Assembly: GCA_019155205.2 (NCBI GenBank)
Contig: JAHNZQ020003146.1
Coordinates: forward strand, 1,850,030-1,914,029
From: Gracilaria vermiculophylla
Taxonomy: Eukaryota; Rhodophyta; Florideophyceae; Gracilariales; Gracilariaceae
Reading direction: 5' to 3'
Length of the DNA: 64,000 nt
Part shown: piece by piece, positions 53,112-63,895 of the stretch
Numbering within the stretch: the stretch's first letter is position 1
Layout of the letters: the number at the start of each line of letters is the position of its first letter
Program-made: the position numbers and the translations under genes
The notes under the pieces: generated by a model
What the model was told of the DNA's origin: nothing
Seen by the model: the letters and a program-made list of their open reading frames with translations, nothing else
The model's database searches: none

Positions 53112-53774
53112 TGAAGCTGATATGGTGGAGTTAGGCGAGAACCCTCCACTCTCTTGAGAAGATAATTGATTAGTGAACTGGGGAAGTGGGGAAGGAGGTT
53201 GAAGCTCTAAACTCGTGACTGGTCTTGGAACAGCTTGTGTTAAAGCTTGCGATTGAAAAGGGGTACTTGAGATGTGCTAATTGAATGAAGATAGCTATGG
53301 CATCTATGCCACCAGATGCTTATGCGAGAAAGACAGATCTTTGGACGGTTGCAAAAAGGCTTGTTGTTTTGGTTGTTGAAGTGGAGGTGAGATTGGTGGG
53401 ACGGATTGTCGGAATAGTGGTTCCTGAGTTGGCGGTGCTTTTGTGGCATTGGGAGAGAATGGGTTTGATGCGGCAGAAAGAGTTTCGCAGATATCACAGT
53501 TCCGAGCAGAAGAAGTGAATAGACATGGGCTGGGTTCCTTTCTATCAAGATTGGCGTAGAGAGCGTTACGGCGACACATACCCTTCAGTTCCATCCAGGT
53601 TCGGACTTCATTCAAACGCAGGGCTGGCAAAGAGTCATTATAAGCCCTCTCAGCATCGTTTGGGTTTTGGTGGGTTGACGAGCAGAGCAGGTCTTGAAAA
53701 GCCTTGAAGTAAGGTTTTGAATAAATAGCAATGCAATCTGCTGGATGGCAATCACGGCTGACTCGATCTGCTTG
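53112..53774 (-). other. Minus-strand open stretch, Pro/Gln/Ser-rich
   Basis: Overlapping frames of 102-108 codons (53240-53548, 53304-53630). One contains a CxxC pair (NCDICETL), SPNATKAPPTQEPLF and a Gln/Pro-rich run. It may be the linker between the ORF at 53775 and the zinc knuckle. Not assignable alone. Confidence 0.3.
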
Positions 53775-54847
53775 CTATGCCCAGTCCGGTAAACTAGCAG
53801 AGCCTCTAAGGAGAATTACCATGCGTATAAGGGGTGTGTCAAGTTCTGTGCCCAACGCGGAAGTGCGCACCATGATCTTTACTGATCTCGTAGCCCGTGG
53901 CGTAGAAGAAGAGTTGTAAGTGGATTTCCATGAAGCGCGGGACTGCGATTTGGAAGCTTCTGGCAATCCGGCATGATATAAGAGGCACGTGAACGAGATA
54001 GAAGGGAATGCATTTTCCAGGGTTGAATCTGCGTAATGTTGGACCACCGTTTGAAGCTGCTCCGTATCCGATCTCATGAGAGCAAATAGTAGAATACGGA
54101 GTGTAGTTTTATTGTTGGTAGCAAGCAATTCATTGAGCTGCTGTTGAAAAAATGGAAACCCAGTGTGCAGCAGATGCTGAAAGGAACTTTGTAAAGTGCC
54201 GTCAGCTGTTCGAAGGCGATGCGTGGCTGCATTTGGGAAGGCGTGGAACACAGAGAAACGAATGTTAACACGAGACGTAGAGGTATTGTATAGAAATGCG
54301 TGAGATATATGCAGTTGAGATAGCAGGAGGGGACCATCATGAGGTGACACTGTTGCACGTAGAAGAATGCGGAGATTATGCGGTGGTAGGCATGAAAGTG
54401 CTTTGTGAATGTTTTGCAAGTGCTGGGAAGAAATGTTGCCATAAGAGAAAGAAGTGAACTTGGGCGATCACAATTCGTGCCAGGGATGTTGCGGTGCAGC
54501 AAACGTTGAGCAAACGAAGTTAACGCCGTTGAGCGGGTCCATTTCACTGCCAAAATGCAGACATCGACAAAGTCCTTGTCACCATTTGATGTTTTGGAGG
54601 ATGTGGAGGTAGTGAGGTTGAACGAAGACGCTCGTTGCTCGTACTCGGTGGTGAAGGCCTTAAAGGGAACCATAATAATTGAAGAGTAAATTTTTTTTCC
54701 ATATAAATCGGAATCATAACGGACAGTTTCTTTCCAGATGCTGTTGGTGTCAAAATTTGCATGTCTTCTCTCTTTTTGAAGACGGCTGCCGTAACGGTAA
54801 ATTGCATATGCGATTTGAAAACAGAAGTGCTGCAGTTGAGCATTCAT
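53775..54847 (-). CDS. Unrecognised protein, apparently split by a frame change near 54420
   Basis: The ATG at 54847 starts a frame that reads like protein for about 140 codons (MNAQLQHFCFQIAYAIYRYG, later DFVDVCILAVKW). Further on, the better-looking frame is the neighbouring one, open from 54419 to 53775 (214 codons, no ATG at its start; HSLP-like ALSCLPPHNLRILLRA, LLFALMRSDTEQLQTVVQHY). The two together give about 355 residues, mostly helical. No family is recognised. The break may be an intron or a disabling frameshift. Neighbours on the same strand are equally unassigned. Confidence 0.45.
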
Positions 54848-56049
54848 TGGAGGGCCGTCAAAAAGATTTGCAGGAGATGTTCGTTTGTGAAAAGAGGGGG
54901 ATGATGAAGGACAGCACTGCCACGAGGGAGTTCGCGCAATACCGGATCGGTATGTAGAAGGGGGGAGTTGAGGCCTAGGTGAACATGTTCGGGATAGGTA
55001 GGAGAGAGTGAGGGTGGGGGTGTGCCTTTTGCTTTGGTTGTTGATGCATATCGTTTGTTTAGATGCATCTGGAGCAGGACATCAAACGCAGAATCGGCGG
55101 AACGTTTTATCGCAGTTTTACATTTTTTTCAAGTTGACTCCTGAATGCCATGTGAAATACCATTCCTTATATTTGCTGAGTTCGGTTTGGCGAATTCCCC
55201 GAACGTCGTGTGGCGTACGGGCGTACGAAAACTCAGCGGTATGAGCAGAATGGCCGGTCTGATTTTGAGCGGTAGTTACGAAATCATCCAAAATCGAATT
55301 CGAGATTGTATTCTCAAAACTTGAAGCGGCATTCGAGGCTATCAGGGCAGTGATACCGTTCCATGAAATGACGATAGTCGGCAAAGGTGAGCTTAATACC
55401 AAAGTCGGAAAGTCTGGAAGTCACGATTTGACGGATGTTTTTCGCGTCAAAAGTTACTCCATGCGATGTAAACAACATATTTCAAGCTCGTTGTTTCCAC
55501 TCAGGCCCGTGAAGAGTGGAGACACAGCATAATTCCAAAGGGCGGATAAGGGTAATTTAGGTTACTAGAAGCTCACAAGTCTCTGGATCCGGGAAGCGCG
55601 GAATATGTCTAGCGCCCCCCTTCGTAATTTGAGTGTTGAGGTATCTCGTAATCAGCATGGGCTGGGAGTCGAGGAGCAAGAGACAGCGCTCGTAGTAATT
55701 ATTGTTGTGAAGACGATAGGTTTCGATTTCCGTTCCAAGAGCTGGGGAGCCGGATGGCAAATGCATAGCAACGAGCAAGCGTGCCTGAAATGTTTAGGCC
55801 AAAGTGATCCAACGTGTGAGAACCGATGTATAAAAAAGAGAACCTCCTACAAAAGTGTTGGCATATAGACGTGGTGGTTGAGAAGGGGCTTCAAAAGACT
55901 GGTGTCCAGTTCTCCCGGAAGGTGATATTAAACACTGTGGTATATATTGCTTCGATAGTTGTAGGAAACGTTGGTTTTGCGGGTGATGCAAAACAGAAAA
56001 CCCTGGTGTTCTATGCGACGGTTCGTCGCGGAGAGAGAGAAGTTCGTTC
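54848..56049 (-). other. Short minus-strand ORFs between larger ones
   Basis: Frames of 65-94 codons (54844-55068, 55118-55402, 55557-55778, 55794-55991) read partly like protein, for example RYLNTQITKGGARHIPRF and ILDDFVTTAQNQTGHSA. They could be small exons of the same unknown gene. No splice pair could be fixed with confidence. Confidence 0.3.
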
Positions 56050-57158
56050 TTAAACGTGGTCTTCCATTTCCGTATGCAATGCAGTTACGATGGTTCCGAG
56101 AGCTGGCAACGCCAAATGAATATCACGCACTATGCTACAATTTGCATGCATACCACAAGCGAGAAACGAAATGGTCAAGCTCTCCTTGGAAGCGACACTC
56201 ATTACAAAGCTGAGAGTGTTTCGTATAAATGAAAAGGCGTTCTTAGATTGAACGTCAACGGAGTTTTGAACGCGTTTCATCTCGGTCGACAAAGCTTCAG
56301 AATCCATGTCTCGAGCATTGGCAAGAAGGTGTACATGGTGGATTGCACAAGCAGCCACAGCGTACTGGAGTGCGGCAATTAGGTGCGTTACCTCGTCGGC
56401 TGGTGCAAAGCGGTATGTAGGCGTGACGTCGTCCCTGTTGTTCCCAAGGTTGTGAATCACAACGGCAGCTGACACAATAAAATTTCGGACGGTGAGAGCT
56501 TGTGTTGAAGCATACAGAGAGAACACCTTCAATAGCTGGGCATACAAAGGATTGTGCAACTTTGTCGGGTTTTGGGTACCCTCAGCAAAATGGGCCACGC
56601 AGGCCACCGCATCAGATACGACCGATGCATCATGGGTACGCCCTTTCTTGGTAAAGAGGAGTAGACGTGCAATGTCCATTGCATAGCGTTTTTGCGTCTG
56701 CGCGAAGATGGGGCGAAAGTTGGTTTCCGACCGCTGGTTGAGGGTTTGCAGGAAGAAAGGTGGTATTTCACACATCAAACGGGGCAAAATGGATAGGTAT
56801 TCTACAACATGCGAAGCAATTGTCTGCAGTGTTTTATTTCCCACAGGATCGACAGCATTCGCAAAATAAAATGCTTGGGGAAGGTCGCGACAGAGAGAAG
56901 AGAGGATGGAGTTGAGGTTTGTGCACGAAATGAAAAAGTTGGAACCACTTTCGGGGTTGTGCGGTGTCGCTTGGAAATCCGTAGATTCCTGAAGGTTTGC
57001 AGAGAGTGTTTTCAATAAATTTTCCGCTGCTATCTTAACAGGGGATGCGGTATTGTTATGAGAAGGGGAAGGGAGTGAGCCACGAATTGAAAAATGAGAG
57101 GTGGGGTCCTAAAGGTTATCAAGCTTGGATTGGCGAGGAATATGAGGGGAGATTGGCC
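56050..57158 (-). CDS. Unrecognised helical protein or internal exon (about 370 codons)
   Basis: The frame is open from about 57180 to 56050. It has no early ATG (the 57015 start is TTG), so it is better read as an exon. A good acceptor exists at 57159: branch-like CTGAC, pyrimidines, then CAG. The product is helical with repeated Ala/Val/Leu helices: DIARLLLFTKKG, DAVACVAHFAEG, NFIVSAAVVIHNLG and LIAALQYAVAACAIHHVHLL. No domain is recognised. Length and composition (Asp, Glu, Lys and Asn present in proportion) make chance unlikely even on this pyrimidine-rich strand. Confidence 0.55.
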
Positions 57159-57435
57159 CTGGTGCAGATGAAAGTGATGTCAGGGAAATTCGTAATACAT
57201 CAGTACCTGATCCAAGGGGGCGATGGGAGGATATTCTAAACAGAAGACGGTGAGGTCCACTGAATAATCTCTGCCCACGAGCTGTGCCTTGGCGTGTGGC
57301 TTGATGGTGAAGAGCCTCTGCCGAAAGGTCAATCTGGGAATGAGAAAACCTTATATGCTCCAATAGACAGTGCAGATCAATATAACAGGAAGTGGAACTC
57401 TGGCAGCGATAGCTGGTCAACACACGCAGGCCCGT

Positions 57436-57843
57436 TCAAGGGCGTAGAAGCAAAGCAGAAGTGGAGGGGGAGTCCGGGTTGTATTTATTACAAATCGGGT
57501 GGGGAGGTTGGGTGTTCAGCATTACGGTTCGTTTTGCCCACACTTTATAAGCGGTTTTGTGAGCATGTTCCGGTGGAATATTATGCGTTGTTTTGAGATA
57601 ATAGCGGCGGGAACGAAAAGACGGTGTACTACACTCACAAGTAACACACACAATGAATAATCCACCGGAATGGACGCCAATTTTGAGCCCGTCAGTACCA
57701 GCTGTCGTAATGGAAGAAACAGTATCGGCAGCAGAAGGCAACTGCGGTGTAGCGGAAAAAGAGATGAATGCAATAGACATTACTGGGATAGGATTAATGT
57801 CGCGGTCTACATTCAAAGTCTGGAAATCGTCGTTGTTGTTCAT
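57436..57843 (-). CDS. Small unrecognised ORF with T/C-rich leader
   Basis: Starts at the ATG at 57843 (MNNNDDFQTLNVDRDINPIP), about 135 codons. It is preceded on the same strand by about 250 nt of strongly T/C-rich sequence (57850-58110), like the leaders of other genes in this window. The middle contains CVTCECSTPSFRSRRYY. No domain is recognised. It may be a first exon spliced to the acceptor near 57159. Confidence 0.4.
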   Translation of the reverse strand: MNNNDDFQTLNVDRDINPIPVMSIAFISFSATPQLPSAADTVSSITTAGTDGLKIGVHSGGLFIVCVTCECSTPSFRSRRYYLKTTHNIPPEHAHKTAYKVWAKRTVMLNTQPPHPICNKYNPDSPSTSALLLRP

Positions 57844-59112
57844 ACATAAAGTTTTGAGAGATACGAAGGGACTTGAAAGTACTCGGACGAGGAGGGAAGA
57901 GATTGAAAATAGAAGAAAAGGATAAAATCTCAGGCGAGAAGAACGAAGGGCCGCTGAAAAGTGGGAAACAACCACTAAAGGAGAGAGGGAGGAGAAGAAA
58001 CGGAAGGAAACAGAGAAACAACGATAGTTTGCAAAACACTAAAAAGCTGAGAAAAAGCAGGAAGAACAAATCGTTGTGTTCACAGGACAAAGTCTGTCGA
58101 GGAAAGGGAGGTGGTGCAAGAAAGGAAATCCGGTGGCTACCAGAAGTAAACGGCACTACAAACGCTTGCAATCACATTCGCTGTAGAGGATCCGGGAATA
58201 TAGGCTGGTACACAGTGCATGTGTATCATGGAGAAAGGGGGAATGTATGTTACATTTTGCGGGATTGGAAGAATGACGGGAGGCGAATAAGATCGGGGAT
58301 CGAGAGCTCTTGGCATACAGCTGTGGCAGTATGAGCCTCACTGCACCTTGCAGATGTTACTGTGGGCAGAAAGCTTGATGGATATTTTGGTAAAGCTGTG
58401 GGGCAGTGGATGATGTTCTGTAGCTTCGAGGATATTGAGCCGGATATTTTGCAAAGTATACTCCCAGTACATGCGGGTTTGCGCTTGAATGAGAAGGATT
58501 AGAAAAAGGGTGCGGCAATTTGAATGGGTGGCCTAAAGGGTTAGAATGAATGCAATGTGAGGCTATAGAAAAGATGTACAAAAAGAATTTGTAGTATGGG
58601 TCTAGCACTAAAGACCGATATGTGTACATGATAATATTTACAATGGAACATATGAGGCATATTTTTGTTGAACGTAAGCTCCGAGCGCTGTATGAATGTA
58701 GCTCTTCGAAAGACGCTTGTGACGGAATGGAAAGTATCATGGAAAGCCGTGGATAACGCTTGACGGAACAAAATGCAATGAAAGCTCGAAGCTGGTAGAG
58801 AAAACGAACAAGTAAGCTATATTCTTTGGGGTCGTAGAAAGACCAGTGTGGAATGAAAAAGCACTGAAACAAAGATGTGGAAATGGGTTATTTACCTGAG
58901 CACATATAAAGACATTGGATCTGACGTTTGTAGAGTTAATGTAATAGAAAATAGGCCGAGGTAAACACGAATGACGTACAGGACATGTAAGAAAAAGTGT
59001 AATACAGAGATGTCCGGAGCTATACTGATCAATATTTTATGAAAGCACTTTAGGAATGAGAAAGAGGTAAGCAAAAAGTAAGCTGTAAGCAAAAGAAAAG
59101 GGGCCAATGTTT
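57844..59112. other. Pyrimidine-rich (minus) spacer or leader, no gene assigned
   Basis: The + strand is GA-rich at 57850-58110. Frames over it (57873-58334 +, 57794-58171 -, 58357-58872 -) look like composition artefacts: runs of Lys/Arg/Gly on one strand and Leu/Phe/Ser on the other. Confidence 0.4.
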
Positions 59113-59400
59113 TTAAGATTCAGAAGTTGGAGACAAATTGGTATTCCAGTTATACGCATTTCCGTAGTCAATGAAGAGCTCATCAACGCGTTCAATGAGA
59201 CGAGAAACTCTCACTGTAAGTAAGGCGTACGGTTCAAGTTGTCTTCTATTTCTCAGAGTGTGTGTAAGAACGATCAATGTAAACATTGGCCCTTCTTCGA
59301 GGTTTAAAGCTGTCGAACTCTGCATGGAAATCTGGATCATCCAAAAGATAGCGCGGATCATTAATGAACTCTTGGACGCAAAACCAGGCCGGGTCATCTT
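59113..59400 (-). CDS. Two overlapping protein-like frames after the 374-aa ORF
   Basis: Two frames both look translated. One carries NLLEDDPAWFCVQEF then DPRYLLDDPDFHAEFDSF and ends near 59255. The other ends with LIERVDELFIDYGNAYNW and runs to 59113. A shift from the first to the second by an intron or frameshift near 59230-59290 would give one continuous acidic-helical end for the preceding 374-codon ORF, which stops at 59452. No family is recognised. Confidence 0.35.
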   Translation of the reverse strand, partial: KMTRPGFASKSSLMIRAIFWMIQISMQSSTALNLEEGPMFTLIVLTHTLRNRRQLEPYALLTVRVSRLIERVDELFIDYGNAYNWNTNLSPTSES

Positions 59401-59451
59401 CTAAGAGGTTGGTGTAGAAGCAACAGCAACATCACCAGTAGCCGAGACTTC

Positions 59452-60576
59452 TCAAACGTCTGGACGTAGAAGAGCGAGAGCATCGCGTATCGGAGTCCAA
59501 AGAGATGGCGAGAATTTTTCAAATCTCTGCGGAAACGGGCGTCGTCCAGTGGAGGGTGAGAAAACATCTCGAGGTTGGTCGTCTGGAAGCAATTCCTGGA
59601 GCAACTGCCATGGGCCCAAGTTCTCTTCAAAGAGACGTGGATGAGAGACAATGCTCGTAATGCCACCGAAACGTTCGGAAGCGAGGGCCTGAAGCGCATC
59701 ATCGACTTGTGCGGTATGTCCTAAAGCGACCGACAAAATTAGAGAAGGGTCCATAGAGGCTTCGACAGAGGGTTGAATGGCGGACTTTTGGGAGAGGGGT
59801 GGAAATCCATTGTTCCGAGTTTTCAGCACCTCGAATTGTAGGCTTTCCGCATTGAAGATAATGTACGGTTTCACCATCAATTCGGCGTCTTGAAACCCAA
59901 GAAATCGGGCAAAAGTATCCCAGGAGCGAACAACCCTTTGCACACCATAAGCAACATGGTGAGATGTGTGCTTGTCAAATTTGGGAAGCAAGAGGGTGGA
60001 ACGCTTGTTTGTACTAGGGCTGGGATCACGGTCTCGCTTTTCTAAGAGTTTGGCAGCCGGGCGAGATAAGTGCACAAACATGGTCATAAACAAAAGGAGT
60101 TCAAAGCGTGTAGCCGGCTCCGTGAAAACATCGATATGGGCAGTAGTCTTCCCCTTCTTCTTCGGAATGGGGACTGCGGACTTGAAGAGGTCCGTAAGAA
60201 GAAACCGAGTCGAGAAAGAGATGCCGCGGGTTATACAGAAGCTGTAGTAATCCTTCACCCTTGTTTCCGATTCACTGTCCGTCTTATCGATGAACCTCGT
60301 AATCTGGTGCGTTTGCTGGAAAGCGTTGCGGTTGGTATTCGACGTAGACAGTAAAGCCCGACGCAGTTCTTCGTCACTAAAAGTCGAAACGTTTAGGGAG
60401 TTCGTTCCTTGTGAGCAAAGAACGCGAGCGGGCTCAGAATGTTGACGGACACGAATCGCATGTTCCACCAAGGCAGCATATGCAACAGCCCGTGGACGAT
60501 CGTAGGGGGTCCGGTTCAGTGCACAATCATCGCGCAAGTCCAATAGAGCGGAGATGGTTTTCCAATAGCTGGGCAT
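59452..60576 (-). CDS. Unrecognised 374-aa protein
   Basis: ATG at 60576 with a T/C-rich leader upstream on the same strand. Balanced composition: SFSDEELRRAL-like motifs, TRFIDKTDSESETRVKDYY, a basic PKKKGKTTAH patch, RFELLLFMTMFVHLSRPAAKLLEKRDRD, SWDTFARFLGFQDAELMVKPY, and ALASERFGGITSIV near the end. No signal peptide, membrane segment or known catalytic motif was seen. A frame this long is clearly coding or recently so. It is the first and largest of the minus-strand ORFs running down to 52.5 kb and probably begins the transcription unit. Confidence 0.65.
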   Translation of the reverse strand: MPSYWKTISALLDLRDDCALNRTPYDRPRAVAYAALVEHAIRVRQHSEPARVLCSQGTNSLNVSTFSDEELRRALLSTSNTNRNAFQQTHQITRFIDKTDSESETRVKDYYSFCITRGISFSTRFLLTDLFKSAVPIPKKKGKTTAHIDVFTEPATRFELLLFMTMFVHLSRPAAKLLEKRDRDPSPSTNKRSTLLLPKFDKHTSHHVAYGVQRVVRSWDTFARFLGFQDAELMVKPYIIFNAESLQFEVLKTRNNGFPPLSQKSAIQPSVEASMDPSLILSVALGHTAQVDDALQALASERFGGITSIVSHPRLFEENLGPWQLLQELLPDDQPRDVFSPSTGRRPFPQRFEKFSPSLWTPIRDALALLRPDV

Positions 60577-61434
60577 AATGAAAGGGAAAATAAGCGAGAG
60601 GTGGGGTTTGTGAAGCAGGGGGGGGATGTGTTGTGGAAAAGGAGAGTGGTCTCAATGAACGGGACGTAAGAGGATGTCTGGACCGGTTGGAAAACGAGAA
60701 AAGAAGAAGGCGACTGCAGATGTAGGGAGAAAAAGGAGTACGATTGAGATGGAAAGCAGGGTATGAGGCAAGAAGAAGGACACTGAACGTCAGGAAGAGC
60801 TCCTGACGGCCACAATATATACGACAACAAGGAAAAAGGCATGTAGAAGAGTGAAACGTGTCGCGCCCGATACCAAGCATCCAGAATGGGTGTACTGCGA
60901 AACGGATTCCATTCAAAAATCAAAATCATGCCGCTATATAGACGAGCGATATAGCGTAATGGCCGTGAGGAACCGTTGCAGATGGCCGTTATTCAAGATG
61001 CCGCTGGACACAAACACGTTTGGAGAAGTGCGTAGAGTACTCAAAATTTTGAACTATGAATGTATAATAAACAATGAATATTGTAGGGACTTAGATAAGG
61101 ACATAAAAGAGTCACGAAAACAGAGTATTGGATCGCAGGGGAAATAAAGAGATACAAGTGAGGTAGGAAATGTGGTTATTTGGAAGTACCATGTGCGAGA
61201 GACAAAATCTCTATCAAATAACGTAGTTTAGAATGTAGCATACATGGAATATTGAAGAGCAGATAAAAGAAGCAGGGCACATATTGCAAAAAAACCAAAC
61301 ATTCGACAGAATCATAATCAGGATACTGTGATGCATTGCACGCGAACGTCTGTCTAATTTCCACGCGGCCTATGTGCCGTACAGTACTTTTAGCCCACAT
61401 ACTAAATTAATGATTTGTTTGAGCAATGCAGGAC
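60577..61434. other. Leader and upstream region of the 374-aa ORF
   Basis: 60577-60780 is T/C-rich on the minus strand. It contains the small hairpin at 60788-60808. 60930-61434 has only short frames. Confidence 0.45.
60788..60808. other. Small inverted repeat CGTCAGGA / TCCTGACG
   Basis: Perfect 8-bp arms (60788-60795 and 60801-60808) around AGAGC. The same arm sequence forms the core of the 71-nt palindrome at 61435-61505. It lies about 210 nt upstream of the 374-aa ORF. Confidence 0.75.
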
Positions 61435-61505
61435 GTCGAGCGACATGAGCACCGAGCGCCGTCAGGAACGGTTCCTGACGGCACTCGGCCTCCATGTCGC
61501 TTGAC
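61435..61505. repeat. 71-nt imperfect palindrome
   Basis: Two 35-nt arms (61435-61469, 61471-61505) around a single central base, matching at 29 of 35 positions by eye. The inner 12 nt per arm (GCCGTCAGGAAC) are perfect. It would extrude as a near loop-less hairpin. Nothing known is identified with it. Confidence 0.85.
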
Positions 61506-61923
61506 ATACTGACCGGACTTGAAAAAAAACATTTTAATGGAAAACATCGAAAACATTATATTTGATATGTGTACATAAGTAGTATGAAAATCTATTATTT
61601 GCCTTAATATATAGGTACTGTGTATCAAAGTTGAATGAAAATAAAAGAAAATTCGAAGTTTTCAAATATTCTTCGCAAGTACGAATAATATTTAAGTAGC
61701 GCTAGTTTCAATTTTGAGTGTTTCAGAAAACAAATTAAATTCTAGTAATATACTAGTGGTAAAACACAGCACACAAGGAAATTGATGATTCAAATTCCTG
61801 TATTGAACGTATAATAATTTCACAATAAAAGTTTATGGACGACTAAAATACGTTCGAAAGTTGTAAATGGCGAAACATTGTTTTGGGGTAGTAAGACATC
61901 TTCCGCGCCGTATTAAATATAAC
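61506..61923. other. AT-rich spacer
   Basis: About 420 bp, no feature. Confidence 0.6.
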
Positions 61924-63092
61924 GTCTAGTAATATCCCTTGAAGTGAGGCAATGGTTTCTGGGTAGTATATGGGGATCGTGTGTTGTCATTGTATGTACC
62001 GCAACCATGGAACAGGGCTCGTGATAAACGGTTGTTATATTTCTGTAATAATTTACTGGAGCTATTGAACGCACGCGTCAAACGCATAATATCGGAAATT
62101 GGTAGGAAAAATTGTGTAGCTGGCTAAATTGGCTCTGTTCAATGGTGCCTGCATAAATCTCTGACTCTAGTAATATCCTTTAATGTGTGGCAATAGTAGT
62201 GGTGGACTGTATGAGGATCGTGTGTTGTCATAGTAGTTACAGCAACCATTGAACAGGGCGCGTGAAAAATGTATGTTAATTTTTTATAACATGTACGGCA
62301 CCCATTGAATGCACGCCGTCAACGCAGATTCTGGCACATTGGTAGCACCAAATATATAGCTGGCTAATTATGCTCTGTTCAATGGTGTTCGCCTAAATTT
62401 CTGCAGTACTATTGAACGGGGCTCATCCACTAATGTGGTTTGATGATTGGCAATAGTATTGAGATAGTGTATGAGGACTGTATGTTGTCAAAGGTTTTAT
62501 ATCATTTATTGAGCAGAGCCTGTGATGGAAGTTTGTCATTTTTCTGTATTATTGTACCGAAGCTATTGAACGCACGCCAATAACGCACATAGATGTCCAT
62601 TTGCACGTCGCACAGGACATGCGCTATACAGTGGGAATTATGCGTCGATGGGAAAGGGCTGCAACGTATGGTGCTAGGCCATGTGTACGTAGACGACGTG
62701 GACGAGTATTGCACCGTTCGGTGCAATTGATGTCATACGTAGACCACGTGGAAGACGACTGTACCGTACTGTGGTAGGAATCCAGGGGTTTAGGGGGTTT
62801 CTTAATGGGAGTTGAAAATGTGCGGTGTCGCTGGCTCTAGTAAAATCCTTTGAAGTGAGGCAATAGTAATGGGGTAGTGTATGGGGATCGTGTGTGGTCA
62901 TAGTAAGTATAGCAACCTTTGAACGGGGCTCGTGATAAAAGGTTGGTATTTTTCCGAAAAATTATACGGGTGCTATTGAACACACGCGGCTAACGCACAA
63001 TTGCGGAATAAGGTACGATAAAATGTGTACCTGGCTAAATATGCTCTGGTCAATGGTGCCTGCCTAAAATTTTTGAATACTGTGGGACGGGG
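61924..63092 (+). repeat. Four units of an about 250-bp repeat
   Basis: Units at about 61924-62161, 62166-62428, 62431-62598 (truncated) and 62830-63092 share the order: CTAGTAATATCC, GAGGCAATAGT, GGGGATCGTGTGTTGTCAT, AACAGGGCTCGTGA, GCTATTGAACGCACGC, TAGCTGGCTAA, CTCTGTTCAATGGTG, TTGAACGGGGCTCATCC. Between units three and four lies an unrelated segment (62599-62829) with its own short repeat (GTACGTAGACGACGTGGA / CATACGTAGACCACGTGGA). A fifth copy is at 43803-44050. Confidence 0.82.
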
Positions 63093-63342
63093 CTCATCCG
63101 AAACATGTCTTGTTTTGTATAACTCTTGATGTGAGTCTCATGGAGGTTGAAATGTGCTATGGCAATTCTAGCAGACAATAACACAAGCAGAATGCAGAAC
63201 ATGTCTCCGAGCTGCCTTGTAGAGCACGAATCACAACACACGCAGTTTGTATGCAACACAATTGAGGTACAAAGCAAAGGACACAAGTCTCCAAGGCCAT
63301 AACACGAGAATAAGATGTATACTAACACAGAACGGAGTAAGG

Positions 63343-63895
63343 TGTGGTACTGTCAGCCCTCCTGTCGAGGTAGTAAAGCACAACGTCCGTTAGGAGTTTT
63401 TGTTGACTTCAAAGGCGCGTATTCCTAAAGGTAGTCTCCGGTATCCGCTGTCGCGAGCCGGGGGAATTCTGAAAGGGATCTGCAAACACCAAGCGGAGGG
63501 GGAGGTTCACTGGGCGAACAATGCCTCTACAGGCGCTGCTGTGATGCGAACTGAGGATCGGCGGCTTAGAAACCTGCGTAGATAGACAAGAAACTCCAAC
63601 CGAAAAAGTAGAAGAAGACTCAAGGGTGCTTGTCTTTACTTCCCCAGAGGTGGAGCTCAACCGGCAGGTTAAATATCAAGCCGGGAGCCCGCCGCGGCAG
63701 GTCGCACTACTGTGCTAATTACCTGCATAAAATATCTAAAATAAATTATAAATTCTAACGCAACTCAAGGATACTGTAGCGAACGCGGGCGAGATTATGC
63801 ACCACGTGGCCCAGCCAATAAATTACGAACCCTCCTTAGGAATATTATACCTTAAGGCCAAACCACCATATTTCCGTAGGAGCCACTGTACTACA
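63343..63895 (-). repeat. 3' LTR of a second gypsy element of the same family
   Basis: 553 bp matching 4505-5059 from TGTGGTAC to TACTACA. On its right a polypurine tract (minus-strand AGGAAAGGAGG, 63898-63908) marks it as the 3' LTR of a minus-strand element whose body continues beyond 64000. Confidence 0.9.

Noticed and set aside
57294..58334. Plus-strand ORFs in the GA-rich stretch
   Set aside because: Lys/Arg/Gly-rich or otherwise featureless frames produced by purine-rich sequence, opposite better minus-strand candidates.
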